64,000 nucleotides of DNA, from assembly GCF_036038375.1 (NCBI RefSeq), contig NZ_CP107935.1, forward strand, positions 4,402,001 to 4,466,000, in the 5' to 3' direction. The notes beneath the pieces are model-generated. The model ran no database searches and had not been told where the DNA came from. It was given only the letters and a program-made list of their open reading frames with translations. Each line of letters starts with the position of its first letter. Within the stretch, counting starts at the first letter, position 1. Both the position numbers and the translations under genes were made by a program. This DNA is from Streptomyces sp. NBC_00414 (GTDB lineage: Bacteria; Actinomycetota; Actinomycetes; Streptomycetales; Streptomycetaceae). Shown piece after piece: positions 9,318 through 16,423 of the stretch.

Positions 9318-9374
9318 CCCCCAGCCCCCCCGTCGTGCTGAACGCGCTCGTCCTCAAACGCCGGGCGGGCTGAA
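9318..9374. repeat. Dispersed intergenic repeat-like segment
   Basis: The 171-bp gap between rsmA and rpfB contains a segment ending TCCTCAAACGCCGGGCGGGC. From memory this resembles a short, very common Streptomyces intergenic repeat. CAGCCCCCCCG at the left and CGGGCGGGCTG at the right are nearly complementary, so it could fold as a hairpin and serve as the rpfB terminator. Confidence 0.4.
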
Positions 9375-9428
9375 AGAAGAAAAGGTGGGACGCAGCCACA
9401 GCCGGCCCGCACCCGACGGCGCACCCCC

Positions 9429-10895
9429 CTACAACCGCCCACCACAGTGCGGCCACGGACTGGCCCCCCGCCGCACGTACAACTTCTTCGCCCGGAACGT
9501 CTGCTCCCCGGCGGAAGCCTCCTGCGGTCGCCCCACCCCGCCGAGGCTCTGCCAGGTCTGCGTGTCGAACTGGTAGAGCCCCCCGTACGTCCCGGACGGA
9601 TCGACCGCCCCCGGCCGCCCACCGGACTCACAGTGCGCGAGCCCCTGCCAGTTCAGCTGGTCCGCCCCCCGCACGGACGTGGGAAGCGGCTTCGTGCCCA
9701 CCCTCACCACCTGCGTCCGCGGCTCGTGCACCACCTCGGACCGCAGCCGCCGCGGCTTCTGCTTGACGCCGTTGACCGTCCGCAGGGAGTACGTGACGCG
9801 CCGCAGCCCGGGCCGCCCCGCCCGCTCCACGACCTCGGTGCCCCGGAACAGCTCGGGGTCCTGGGTCCGCTGCACCGCGAAGGGGAGCGGCTCCTCACGG
9901 ACCTCCTTCATGCCGGTGATCCGCATGACCGTCACCGTCTGCCCGTCGCGCGGGAAACTCTCGGGCGGCACGGAGGTGGTGTCCTGTCCGCGCAGCGTGA
10001 TCCCGGCCTCCTCGACGGTCTCGATGACCGTCGCCGCGTTCGTGCGGACCGTCCGTGCCTGCCCGTCGGCCATGACGGTCACGGTCCGTTCGGTACGGAC
10101 GTCGAGCGCGAGCCCGGCCCGCCCGATCTGCCGGGCGCGCGGCACCGAGACGTACGCGCCCTCCGCGCGCACCCCGATCTCCCGCAGTGCCTCCTCCACC
10201 GTGCGCGCGGTCGTCCACACATGGCTCCGCTGCCCGTCGAGAGTGAGGCGCAGGGGCCGCCCGTACTCCACGGCGATCTCTTCACCGCTGGTCAGAGCGG
10301 TTCCGGGGGCGGGGGCCACCACGTCGTGGGCGCCCACCCGGACGCCCTCGTCGGCGAGCAGTTCGCGCACGTCGTCCGCGAAGGTGTGCAGGGTGCGCGG
10401 CTTGCCGTCGACGGTCAGTTCGATCGCCTTGTCGTCGGCGACGAACGCGGAGGTGCCACCCGCGAGGAAGGCCACGACCAGCGCCTGCGGCAGCAGTTTC
10501 CGTACATCGGGCCGCTCCGCGCTCCTGCGGCGCCGGGCGGCCTTCCGGGCTTCGGCGCGTCCGCCGGGCCGGGGCGATTCGGCGGGCGGCTCGACGGGCA
10601 GTTCGGCGGTCGGGGTGAGGGGCATCGCCTGCCGCGGGAGCGTCGGCGCGTCGGGGGACCAGGCCTCGCCGACGTACCCGTACCCGTGGCCGTGCGCGTG
10701 ACCGTGTCCGTACTCGCGTTCGCGCTCGTACGCGGGCTCGCGCTCCGGCTCGTACGCGTACGCGGGTTCGTGTTCGCGCTCGTACGCGGGCCGGTACGTG
10801 TCGGGGTGTCCGTATCCGTGGCCGTACGGCTCGGAGTTCCCGTAGGCGGAGTGCCCGTGTGCCGGGTCATACGTCTCGTACTGCGAACTGCTCAC
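9429..10895 (-). CDS. rpfB: Resuscitation-promoting factor, RpfB type
   Basis: A secreted or membrane-tethered peptidoglycan-cleaving protein of 488 residues. It has a long cytoplasmic tail rich in Tyr, Glu, Arg and His with repeats such as YEREREY and YGHGYGHP. One membrane helix near 163-182 (LVVAFLAGGTSAFVA) follows. Then come three DUF348 modules, a G5 domain and a C-terminal Rpf lysozyme-like domain (LNWQGLAHCESGG, with the catalytic Glu in CESGG, and PSGTYGGLYQFDTQTW). Rpf proteins remodel the wall during spore germination and regrowth. The tail is longer and more repetitive than in mycobacterial RpfB. It lies between tatD and rsmA, the conserved order. Confidence 0.93.
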   Translation of the reverse strand: MSSSQYETYDPAHGHSAYGNSEPYGHGYGHPDTYRPAYEREHEPAYAYEPEREPAYEREREYGHGHAHGHGYGYVGEAWSPDAPTLPRQAMPLTPTAELPVEPPAESPRPGGRAEARKAARRRRSAERPDVRKLLPQALVVAFLAGGTSAFVADDKAIELTVDGKPRTLHTFADDVRELLADEGVRVGAHDVVAPAPGTALTSGEEIAVEYGRPLRLTLDGQRSHVWTTARTVEEALREIGVRAEGAYVSVPRARQIGRAGLALDVRTERTVTVMADGQARTVRTNAATVIETVEEAGITLRGQDTTSVPPESFPRDGQTVTVMRITGMKEVREEPLPFAVQRTQDPELFRGTEVVERAGRPGLRRVTYSLRTVNGVKQKPRRLRSEVVHEPRTQVVRVGTKPLPTSVRGADQLNWQGLAHCESGGRPGAVDPSGTYGGLYQFDTQTWQSLGGVGRPQEASAGEQTFRAKKLYVRRGASPWPHCGGRL

Positions 10896-11098
10896 GACGA
10901 CACGCTCCAGAAAGACCGGTGGAGAGAGGTACGCCCGCAGGGCTCGTTCAGGGTGAGAGGGGCGGGTGGGGCGGCGAGTGGGAGGCGGGTGGGCGGACAG
11001 AACCTAGCGGAGCGTTCGTCACTCTCCAAAGCAGCGCGACCACACGGTGTCGCGAAGTGCCCCCGGCCGGTCCCCGGGAGCGCGATGTCCGTTATGCC

Positions 11099-11968
11099 TC
11101 AGTAATCGAACGCGCGGGCAGTGTTCGCCGAGACCGCCGTCGCCAGCGCGTCCTCGTCCAGGCCCCGCACGGCGGCCATGGCGCGGACCGTGACCGGAAT
11201 GAGATACGGGGCGTTGGGCCGTCCGCGGTACGGCATGGGCGTCAGGAAGGGCGCGTCGGTCTCGACGAGGACGAGTTCCAGCGGTGCCACGGCGAGGGCG
11301 TCCCGGAGCGGCTGGGCGTTCTTGAAGGTCATGTTCCCGGCGAAGGACATGTAGTAGCCGGCGCGGGCGCAGATCTCCGCCATCGCCGCGTCACCGGAGT
11401 AGCAGTGGAAGACGGTCCGCTCGGGCGCGCCCTCCTCCTTCAGGATCCGCAACACGTCGGTGTGGGCGTCCCGGTCGTGGATGACCAGCGCCTTGCCGTG
11501 CCGCTTGGCGATCTCGATGTGGGCGCGGAAGGACCGCTCCTGGGCCGCCATGCCCTCGGGGCCGGTACGGAAGTGATCGAGGCCGGTCTCACCGACCCCC
11601 TTGACCTGGGGAAGCGCGGCGAGCCGGTCGATCTCGGCGAGCGCCTCGTCCAGCGCGCCCGCGCCACCGCCCGCCCTGGCCCCCTGCCGCGACCAGCCGT
11701 CGGGGTCACCGTGCACGATGCGCGGCGCCTCGTTGGGGTGCAGCGCGACGGTCGCGTGGACGGCGTCGTACGCGGCTGCCGTCTCGGCCGCCCAGCGCGA
11801 GCCCTTCAGGTCGCAGCCCACCTGCACCACCGTCGTCACGCCGACCGACGCGGCCTTGGCGAGACCCTCCTCGACCGTGCCGGACTGCATGTCGAGATGG
11901 GTGTGCGAGTCGGCCACCGGCACCCGCAGGGGGTCCGGCAGCGGCGGGGCTTCGGCTTTGGAAGGCAT
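11099..11968 (-). CDS. tatD: TatD-family metal-dependent hydrolase/DNase
   Basis: A 289-residue TIM-barrel amidohydrolase. The metal-binding start motif is DSHTHLD, followed by GETGLDHF, a histidine in VFHCYSGD and VLVETDAPFL, all hallmark positions of TatD/YcfH. Members are Mg-dependent 3'-5' nucleases. The gene is the first of the tatD-rpfB-rsmA-ispE block read leftwards. The start is the ATG at 11968; the next gene upstream ends at 12065. Confidence 0.92.
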   Translation of the reverse strand: MPSKAEAPPLPDPLRVPVADSHTHLDMQSGTVEEGLAKAASVGVTTVVQVGCDLKGSRWAAETAAAYDAVHATVALHPNEAPRIVHGDPDGWSRQGARAGGGAGALDEALAEIDRLAALPQVKGVGETGLDHFRTGPEGMAAQERSFRAHIEIAKRHGKALVIHDRDAHTDVLRILKEEGAPERTVFHCYSGDAAMAEICARAGYYMSFAGNMTFKNAQPLRDALAVAPLELVLVETDAPFLTPMPYRGRPNAPYLIPVTVRAMAAVRGLDEDALATAVSANTARAFDY

Positions 11969-12064
11969 ACCCCGATCCTACGAAGGGCCCCCCGGGGCAG
12001 CGGAACGCCGGGTCCCGCCTCACGGGGGAGCGGTCCGCGAGGCGGGACCCGGAGGGCCGGAAGG

Positions 12065-12571
12065 TCAGCCCGCCTTGCGGTGGTGGAACGGGTGCAGCAG
12101 ATCGGACAGGTGCCAGTGGTGGCCGTGCCTGGGCAGCGCCGCCGCCTCCGACAGCTGGGCCGTCTCCGGCAGTTGTGCGGGCTCCGGCAGCCGCGCCGCC
12201 TCCGGAGACTGGGCCTTCTCCGCCACCGCGGGGGCCGCGGCACGCTTCATCGGCGGTACGGACAGCTGGCGGCGCATCGAGTTCTGCGCCGACGACACCT
12301 GGCCCGCCCGCATGATGCGTACGACGTGCCCGTCGCAGTTCACGCAGCTCGGCCGGCTCAGCGGCGACGGCACGACCAGGCCGTCGGCCACGTACGTCAC
12401 GAACTCCGCTCCCTCGGCGTCGATGTGGTGCTCGATCTCGTACGACTGCTCCCAGCCGTGCCCGCAGCGCATGCAGGCGAAGGAATACGACTCGTGGACG
12501 GTGTCGGTGGCCGTGACGCGGTGTGCGGGCCCTCCGGTGATCCGACCGGTCTGCCCTGCGATCTCACTCAT
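12065..12571 (-). CDS. Conserved hypothetical protein with zinc-ribbon-like cysteines
   Basis: A 168-residue protein that I know only as a conserved Streptomyces hypothetical. Two cysteine pairs about 43 residues apart (CMRCGHGW near 33-40 and CVNCDGH near 76-82) suggest a zinc ribbon. The middle contains VPPMKRAAAPAVAEK. A degenerate Leu/Pro/Glu/Ala repeat follows (EAARLPEPAQLPETAQLSEAA), then a His-rich end (HGHHWHLSDLLHPFHHRK) that might bind metal. The start is the ATG at 12571, with purine-rich sequence upstream. The function is unknown. Confidence 0.8.
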   Translation of the reverse strand: MSEIAGQTGRITGGPAHRVTATDTVHESYSFACMRCGHGWEQSYEIEHHIDAEGAEFVTYVADGLVVPSPLSRPSCVNCDGHVVRIMRAGQVSSAQNSMRRQLSVPPMKRAAAPAVAEKAQSPEAARLPEPAQLPETAQLSEAAALPRHGHHWHLSDLLHPFHHRKAG

Positions 12572-12930
12572 GCCAGCTCCTCTTGTCCGCTGGACGAGGA
12601 CGGGTGTGTCCTTCCTCCAGTGGACGCCTCCGCCGACGTGAACGCACCGGACCTGTCGAGTGTTGGAAGCGTCTTGGCCGTTCCTTGTCGGAGGGCCCTC
12701 GATACCCGGTCCGGGCTTTGCCTTGGACGGCGGTCCTTTGCTCGCGCATGGGCCCGTGCGCTCCCCTGTGAAATCGTGCGCTCCCCTGAGAGCCGTACGC
12801 TCCCTCAGCCGGGCGGGTTACGCACTCGCGCAGCAGGTCAGGCCGTCACGCAGGGGGTCGCGCGTGCAACTTTCAGGGGTCGCACACGCGGCAGTCACAC
12901 GCGGCGTTCACGGGGTCGCGCGTGCGGCAT
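12572..12930. repeat. Gene-free gap with degenerate short repeats
   Basis: This 359-bp stretch has no supported gene. From about 12755 to 12800 GTGCGCTCCCCTG recurs with variation. From about 12840 to 12955 a unit like GGGGTCGCGCGTGCGGCGTTCA repeats, the last copies running into the 3' end of rsmI. These copies encode the RATP-type end of RsmI, so the repeat may have extended or altered that C-terminus. Confidence 0.6.
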
Positions 12931-13806
12931 TCACGGGGTCGCGCGTGCGGCGTTCTTCGCCGCGACGACCGCGTCGAAGACCTCCCGCTTGGGCAGCCCC
13001 GCGTCGGCGGCGACGGCGGCGATCGCCTCCTTGCGCCGCTCCCCCGCCTCCTCGCGCACCTGCACCCTGCGCACCAGTTCCTCGGCGTCGAGCGACTCGG
13101 TGACGTCCGGGGCGCCTTCCACGACGACGGTGATCTCGCCGCGCACGCCCTCGGCGGCCCAGACGGCGAGCTCTCCGAGAGGGCCCCGCTTGACCTCCTC
13201 GTACGTCTTCGTCAGCTCGCGGCAGACGGCGGCCCGCCGCTCGGCGCCGAACACCTCGGCCATCGCGGCGAGGGTGTCGTCGAGCCGGTGCGGCGCCTCG
13301 AAGAACACGAGCGTGCGGCGCTCGTCCCCGACCTCCCGCAGCCGCGAAAGACGCTCGCCGGCCTTGCGCGGCAGGAATCCCTCGAAGCAGAACCGGTCGA
13401 CGGGCAGCCCGGACAGGGCGAGCGCGGTGAGCACGGCGGAAGGCCCGGGTACGGCCGTGACCTTGATGTCCTTCTCCACGGCGGCGGCGACGAGCCGGTA
13501 TCCGGGGTCGGACACGGACGGCATCCCGGCGTCCGTCACGAGCAGCACGCGCGCGCCGCCGACCAGCGCCTCGACCAGCTCGGGCGTACGCGCCGTCTCG
13601 TTGCCCTCGAAGTACGAGACGACCCGTCCGGTCGGCTGTACGTCGAGGCCCTGGGTCAGCCGCCGCAGCCGCCGGGTGTCCTCGGCGGCGATGACGTCGG
13701 CCCCCGCCAGCTCCGCCGCGAGCCGGGGCGGTGCGTCCGCGATGTCCCCGATGGGCGTGCCTGCGAGTACGAGGGTTCCTGCCGCGGTTCCATCGGTTCC
13801 TGTCAC
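12931..13806 (-). CDS. rsmI: 16S rRNA (cytidine(1402)-2'-O)-methyltransferase
   Basis: RsmI methylates the ribose of C1402 in the 16S decoding centre. The 291-residue product has the tetrapyrrole-methylase-like fold motifs LVLAGTPIGDIADAPPR, AAEDTRRLRRL, SDAGMPSVSDPGYRL and GPSAVLTALALSG, followed by RFCFEGFLPRK and VFFEAPHRL. The start is the GTG at 13806 (VTGTDGTAAG), because upstream codons do not resemble the family. The last codons lie in the short-repeat tract, so the C-terminal tail is lineage-specific. It is divergent from pmt, with a 62-bp gap that must hold both promoters. Confidence 0.93.
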   Translation of the reverse strand: MTGTDGTAAGTLVLAGTPIGDIADAPPRLAAELAGADVIAAEDTRRLRRLTQGLDVQPTGRVVSYFEGNETARTPELVEALVGGARVLLVTDAGMPSVSDPGYRLVAAAVEKDIKVTAVPGPSAVLTALALSGLPVDRFCFEGFLPRKAGERLSRLREVGDERRTLVFFEAPHRLDDTLAAMAEVFGAERRAAVCRELTKTYEEVKRGPLGELAVWAAEGVRGEITVVVEGAPDVTESLDAEELVRRVQVREEAGERRKEAIAAVAADAGLPKREVFDAVVAAKNAARATP

Positions 13807-13868
13807 GGTTCCATCCTCGCAGGGGCGGCCCGCGGGACTCACACAGACCTGTTCCCTACGATGGCGCG

Positions 13869-15611
13869 GTGACAAGTACCGCGTCCTCCACGGACACCCG
13901 GCAGGGACAGGGCGTCGAAGAGCAGCGGCCGTCGTGGCAGCAGCGGCTGCGCAGGTTCGGCTACACGGCCGGATCCAGAGACGACGTCCGCGACCGCCTC
14001 GTGCCCGCGTACACCGAGCCCGGCCCACGTCTGTGGGCTGCCGTCGGGCTCCGCCAGGAGGCCGCCGAACGCATCGTCCGCTGGTCGGCGTGGGGCGGCC
14101 CGCTGCTCATCACGCTGATGGCGGGCCTGATGCGGTTCTGGAACCTGGGCAGCCCCAAGGCGGTGATATTCGACGAGACGTACTACGCCAAGGACGCCTG
14201 GGCGCTCATCCACCGCGGGTTCGAGGTCAACTGGGCCAAGGACGCCAACGACCTGATCCTGCAGAGCGGCGGGAACGTCAAGATCCCGACGGACGCCGCC
14301 TATGTGGTGCATCCGCCGGTCGGCAAGTACGTCATCGGGCTCGGCGAGTGGATGTTCGGGTTCACGCCGTTCGGCTGGCGGTTCATGACGGCCCTGCTCG
14401 GCACGCTGTCGGTGCTGATGCTGTGCCGGATCGGCCGCCGCCTGTTCCGCTCGACGTTCCTCGGCTGCCTGGCCGGCGCGCTGATGGCCGTGGACGGCCT
14501 GCACTTCGTGATGAGCCGCACCGCGCTGCTCGACCAGGTGCTGATGTTCTTCGTCCTCGCGGCCTTCGGCTGCCTGGTCGTCGACCGCGACAAGGCCCGC
14601 GAACGCCTGGCCGCCGCACTCCCGCGGGACACCGACGGAACCGTGCGCCCGAACGCGGAAGCAGCCCAGAACACGCTCCTGGGCCGCCGCCCCTGGCGCC
14701 TTCTCGCGGGCCTGATGCTCGGCCTCGCCATCGGCACCAAGTGGAACGGCCTCTACGTCCTCGTCGCGTTCGGCCTGATGACGGTCCTGTGGGACGTCGG
14801 CTCACGCCGGGTGGCGGGGGCCCGCCGCCCCTACCGCGCCGTCCTCAAGCACGACGTGGGCTGGGCGTTCCTCTCCACGGTCCCGGTGGCGATCGCCACC
14901 TACCTCCTCTCCTGGACGGGCTGGTTCCTGTCGGCCACCGACGGCAAGGGCGGCTACTACCGCAACTGGGCCACGGCCGACGGCCGCACCAGCGACTGGT
15001 CCTGGCTGTTCCCCGACTGGTGGCGCAGCCTGTGGCACTACGAGACCCAGGTGTACGACTTCCATGTCGGCCTGCACTCCCCGCACACGTACCAGTCGAA
15101 CCCGTGGAGCTGGATCGTCACCGGCCGCCCCGTCTCGTACTTCTACGAGTCGCCGCTGCCCGGCAAGGACGGCTGTCCGACGGACGCGGGCGAGAAGTGC
15201 GCCCGCGAGGTCCTGGCCCTCGGCACCCCGCTCCTGTGGTGGGCCGCGGCCTTCGCGGTCGCCTACGTCCTGTGGCGCTGGCTCTTCCGCCGGGACTGGC
15301 GCGCGGGCGCGATCGCCTGCGGCATCGCGGCGGGCTACCTCCCGTGGTTCCTCTACCAGGAACGCACGATCTTCTTCTTCTACGCGGTCGTCTTCCTCCC
15401 CTTCCTTTGCCTGGCGGTGGCGATGATGGTCGGCGCGATGCTCGGCCCCCCGGGCGCCACGGAACGCCGCCGAGTGGTCGGCGCGGCGGCCACCGGCGTC
15501 CTGGTCCTCCTGATCGCCTGGAACTTCATCTACTTCTGGCCGATCTACACGGGCCAGGCGATCCCGATCGACAACTGGCGGGCCCGCATGTGGCTCGACA
15601 CCTGGGTCTAG
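13869..15611 (+). CDS. pmt: Dolichyl-phosphate-mannose--protein mannosyltransferase
   Basis: Pmt is a GT-C-fold polytopic enzyme. It transfers mannose from polyprenyl-phosphate-mannose to Ser/Thr of secreted proteins during Sec export. The 580-residue product has many membrane helices, the first near LLITLMAGLMRFWNLG. It carries the loop-1 signature VIFDETYYAKDAW with the catalytic Asp-Glu, then LGTLSVLMLCRIGRRLF, FVMSRTALLDQ and IGTKWNGLYVL. The start is the GTG at 13869. In S. coelicolor this enzyme is needed for phiC31 infection and for glycoprotein-dependent antibiotic tolerance. A terminator hairpin follows at 15629. Confidence 0.93.
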   Translation: MTSTASSTDTRQGQGVEEQRPSWQQRLRRFGYTAGSRDDVRDRLVPAYTEPGPRLWAAVGLRQEAAERIVRWSAWGGPLLITLMAGLMRFWNLGSPKAVIFDETYYAKDAWALIHRGFEVNWAKDANDLILQSGGNVKIPTDAAYVVHPPVGKYVIGLGEWMFGFTPFGWRFMTALLGTLSVLMLCRIGRRLFRSTFLGCLAGALMAVDGLHFVMSRTALLDQVLMFFVLAAFGCLVVDRDKARERLAAALPRDTDGTVRPNAEAAQNTLLGRRPWRLLAGLMLGLAIGTKWNGLYVLVAFGLMTVLWDVGSRRVAGARRPYRAVLKHDVGWAFLSTVPVAIATYLLSWTGWFLSATDGKGGYYRNWATADGRTSDWSWLFPDWWRSLWHYETQVYDFHVGLHSPHTYQSNPWSWIVTGRPVSYFYESPLPGKDGCPTDAGEKCAREVLALGTPLLWWAAAFAVAYVLWRWLFRRDWRAGAIACGIAAGYLPWFLYQERTIFFFYAVVFLPFLCLAVAMMVGAMLGPPGATERRRVVGAAATGVLVLLIAWNFIYFWPIYTGQAIPIDNWRARMWLDTWV

Positions 15612-15628
15612 CCGGGCGGACGTACCGG

Positions 15629-15655
15629 GAGGGCGCGGCAATATGCCGCGCCCTC
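15629..15655 (+). terminator. Terminator hairpin after pmt
   Basis: A perfect 12-bp stem, GAGGGCGCGGCA (15629-15640) and TGCCGCGCCCTC (15644-15655), has an ATA loop and begins 18 bp after the pmt stop. Confidence 0.8.
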
Positions 15656-15690
15656 TCGGCCGTTGTCGGCCGTCAGTCGCGAGGCGCTGT

Positions 15691-15755
15691 ACCCGGGCGC
15701 CCGGGTACCGGGGAGGGCCCAGGTATCCGGGCGCCCGGATAGCTGGGCCCTCCCC
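15691..15755. repeat. Pair of adjacent palindromes including a 46-bp one
   Basis: ACCCGGGCGCCCGGGT (15691-15706) is a perfect palindrome. It is followed by GGGGAGGGCCCAG (15710-15722) and CTGGGCCCTCCCC (15743-15755), which flank the inner palindrome TATCCGGGCGCCCGGATA (15724-15741). The second structure is self-complementary across 46 bp except for one G/G mismatch. It lies between the pmt terminator and the SnoaL-like gene. Confidence 0.85.
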
Positions 15756-15860
15756 GCCATTACCCCCGACGTAATCGACCGCTCCCCCGCCCCCCGGCAG
15801 GATCAGGCGCATCGGCGGAAAGCCCCGCCGGGATCCGGTCGCGGTAGTGAGGAGAGCGTC

Positions 15861-16298
15861 ATGTCTGTCAGGGCCAGTGCGGAAACGGTCGTCGACGGTG
15901 AAGCCACCCGGGGTGTCGTGCGGGAGTTTCTCGCCGCCCGGGCCGCCGGGGACACCGGGCGGCTCGTCGAACTCTTCGCCGATCGGGTCGACTGGGTGCT
16001 CGCCGAGAATCCGGGCGTTCCGTGGATCCGGCCGCGGTCCACCGGCGCCGAGTGTGCGGCCCAGTTCACGGAGTTGAGCGAACTCACCGTGCCCGAGGAC
16101 GCGCGTGTCTCTGTCACGGCCGTCCTGGTCGACGGCACCGACGCCGTGCTGACGGGGCACCTGTCCGGGACCGTGCGGGCGACGGGAAAGTCCTTCGAGG
16201 GGCCGTTCGCGCTGCGTCTCACCGTCGAGGGCGGGCGGATCACCCGGCACCACCTCTACGAGAACAGCCTGTCGATCGCCGAGGCCTGCGCTGTCTGA
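15861..16298 (+). CDS. SnoaL/NTF2-like protein
   Basis: A 145-residue single-domain protein of the alpha+beta cone fold (SnoaL-like, NTF2 superfamily). Typical features are the opening helix TRGVVREFLAARAAGDTGRLVELFADRV, the following DWVLAENPGVPW and the closing strand GGRITRHHLYEN. Members include polyketide cyclases, limonene-epoxide-hydrolase-like enzymes and non-enzymatic proteins. No cluster context points to one of these. The start is the ATG at 15861 behind GAGGAGAG. Confidence 0.8.
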   Translation: MSVRASAETVVDGEATRGVVREFLAARAAGDTGRLVELFADRVDWVLAENPGVPWIRPRSTGAECAAQFTELSELTVPEDARVSVTAVLVDGTDAVLTGHLSGTVRATGKSFEGPFALRLTVEGGRITRHHLYENSLSIAEACAV

Positions 16299-16368
16299 GA
16301 GCCGCCTAACAATCGGGGAACAGCACCCCCATCCGTCACTCTCCCCGCATACAGTGCGACGCAGGGAC

Positions 16369-16394
16369 ACCGTTCTGAACGCGTTCAGAACGGT
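16369..16394. promoter_or_regulatory. Perfect 12-bp inverted repeat upstream of a PBP gene
   Basis: ACCGTTCTGAAC (16369-16380) and GTTCAGAACGGT (16383-16394) are separated by GC. The site ends 29 bp before the ATG at 16424. It resembles a TetR-type operator (AACnnGTT core). It could instead form a hairpin in the 5' leader. No adjacent repressor gene identifies the binder. Confidence 0.6.
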
Positions 16395-16423
16395 GCACGG
16401 GGAGGATCGGGAGGGGACGCGGG

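Noticed and set aside
10896..11098. Cyclic-di-AMP (ydaO) riboswitch upstream of rpfB
   Set aside because: Known for some Streptomyces rpf genes, but the leader here lacks the conserved segments I would expect.
10859..15742. Very long plus-strand open frame (over 1600 codons) across rpfB, tatD, rsmI and pmt
   Set aside because: High-GC DNA leaves stop-free frames opposite or out of phase with real genes. The peptide is Arg/Gly/Ala-rich without domains, while the frames used carry clear family motifs.
16369..16394. LexA/SOS box in the PBP leader
   Set aside because: Actinobacterial SOS boxes have GAAC-N4-GTTC; here the spacing is two bases, so a TetR-type site or a hairpin is more likely.
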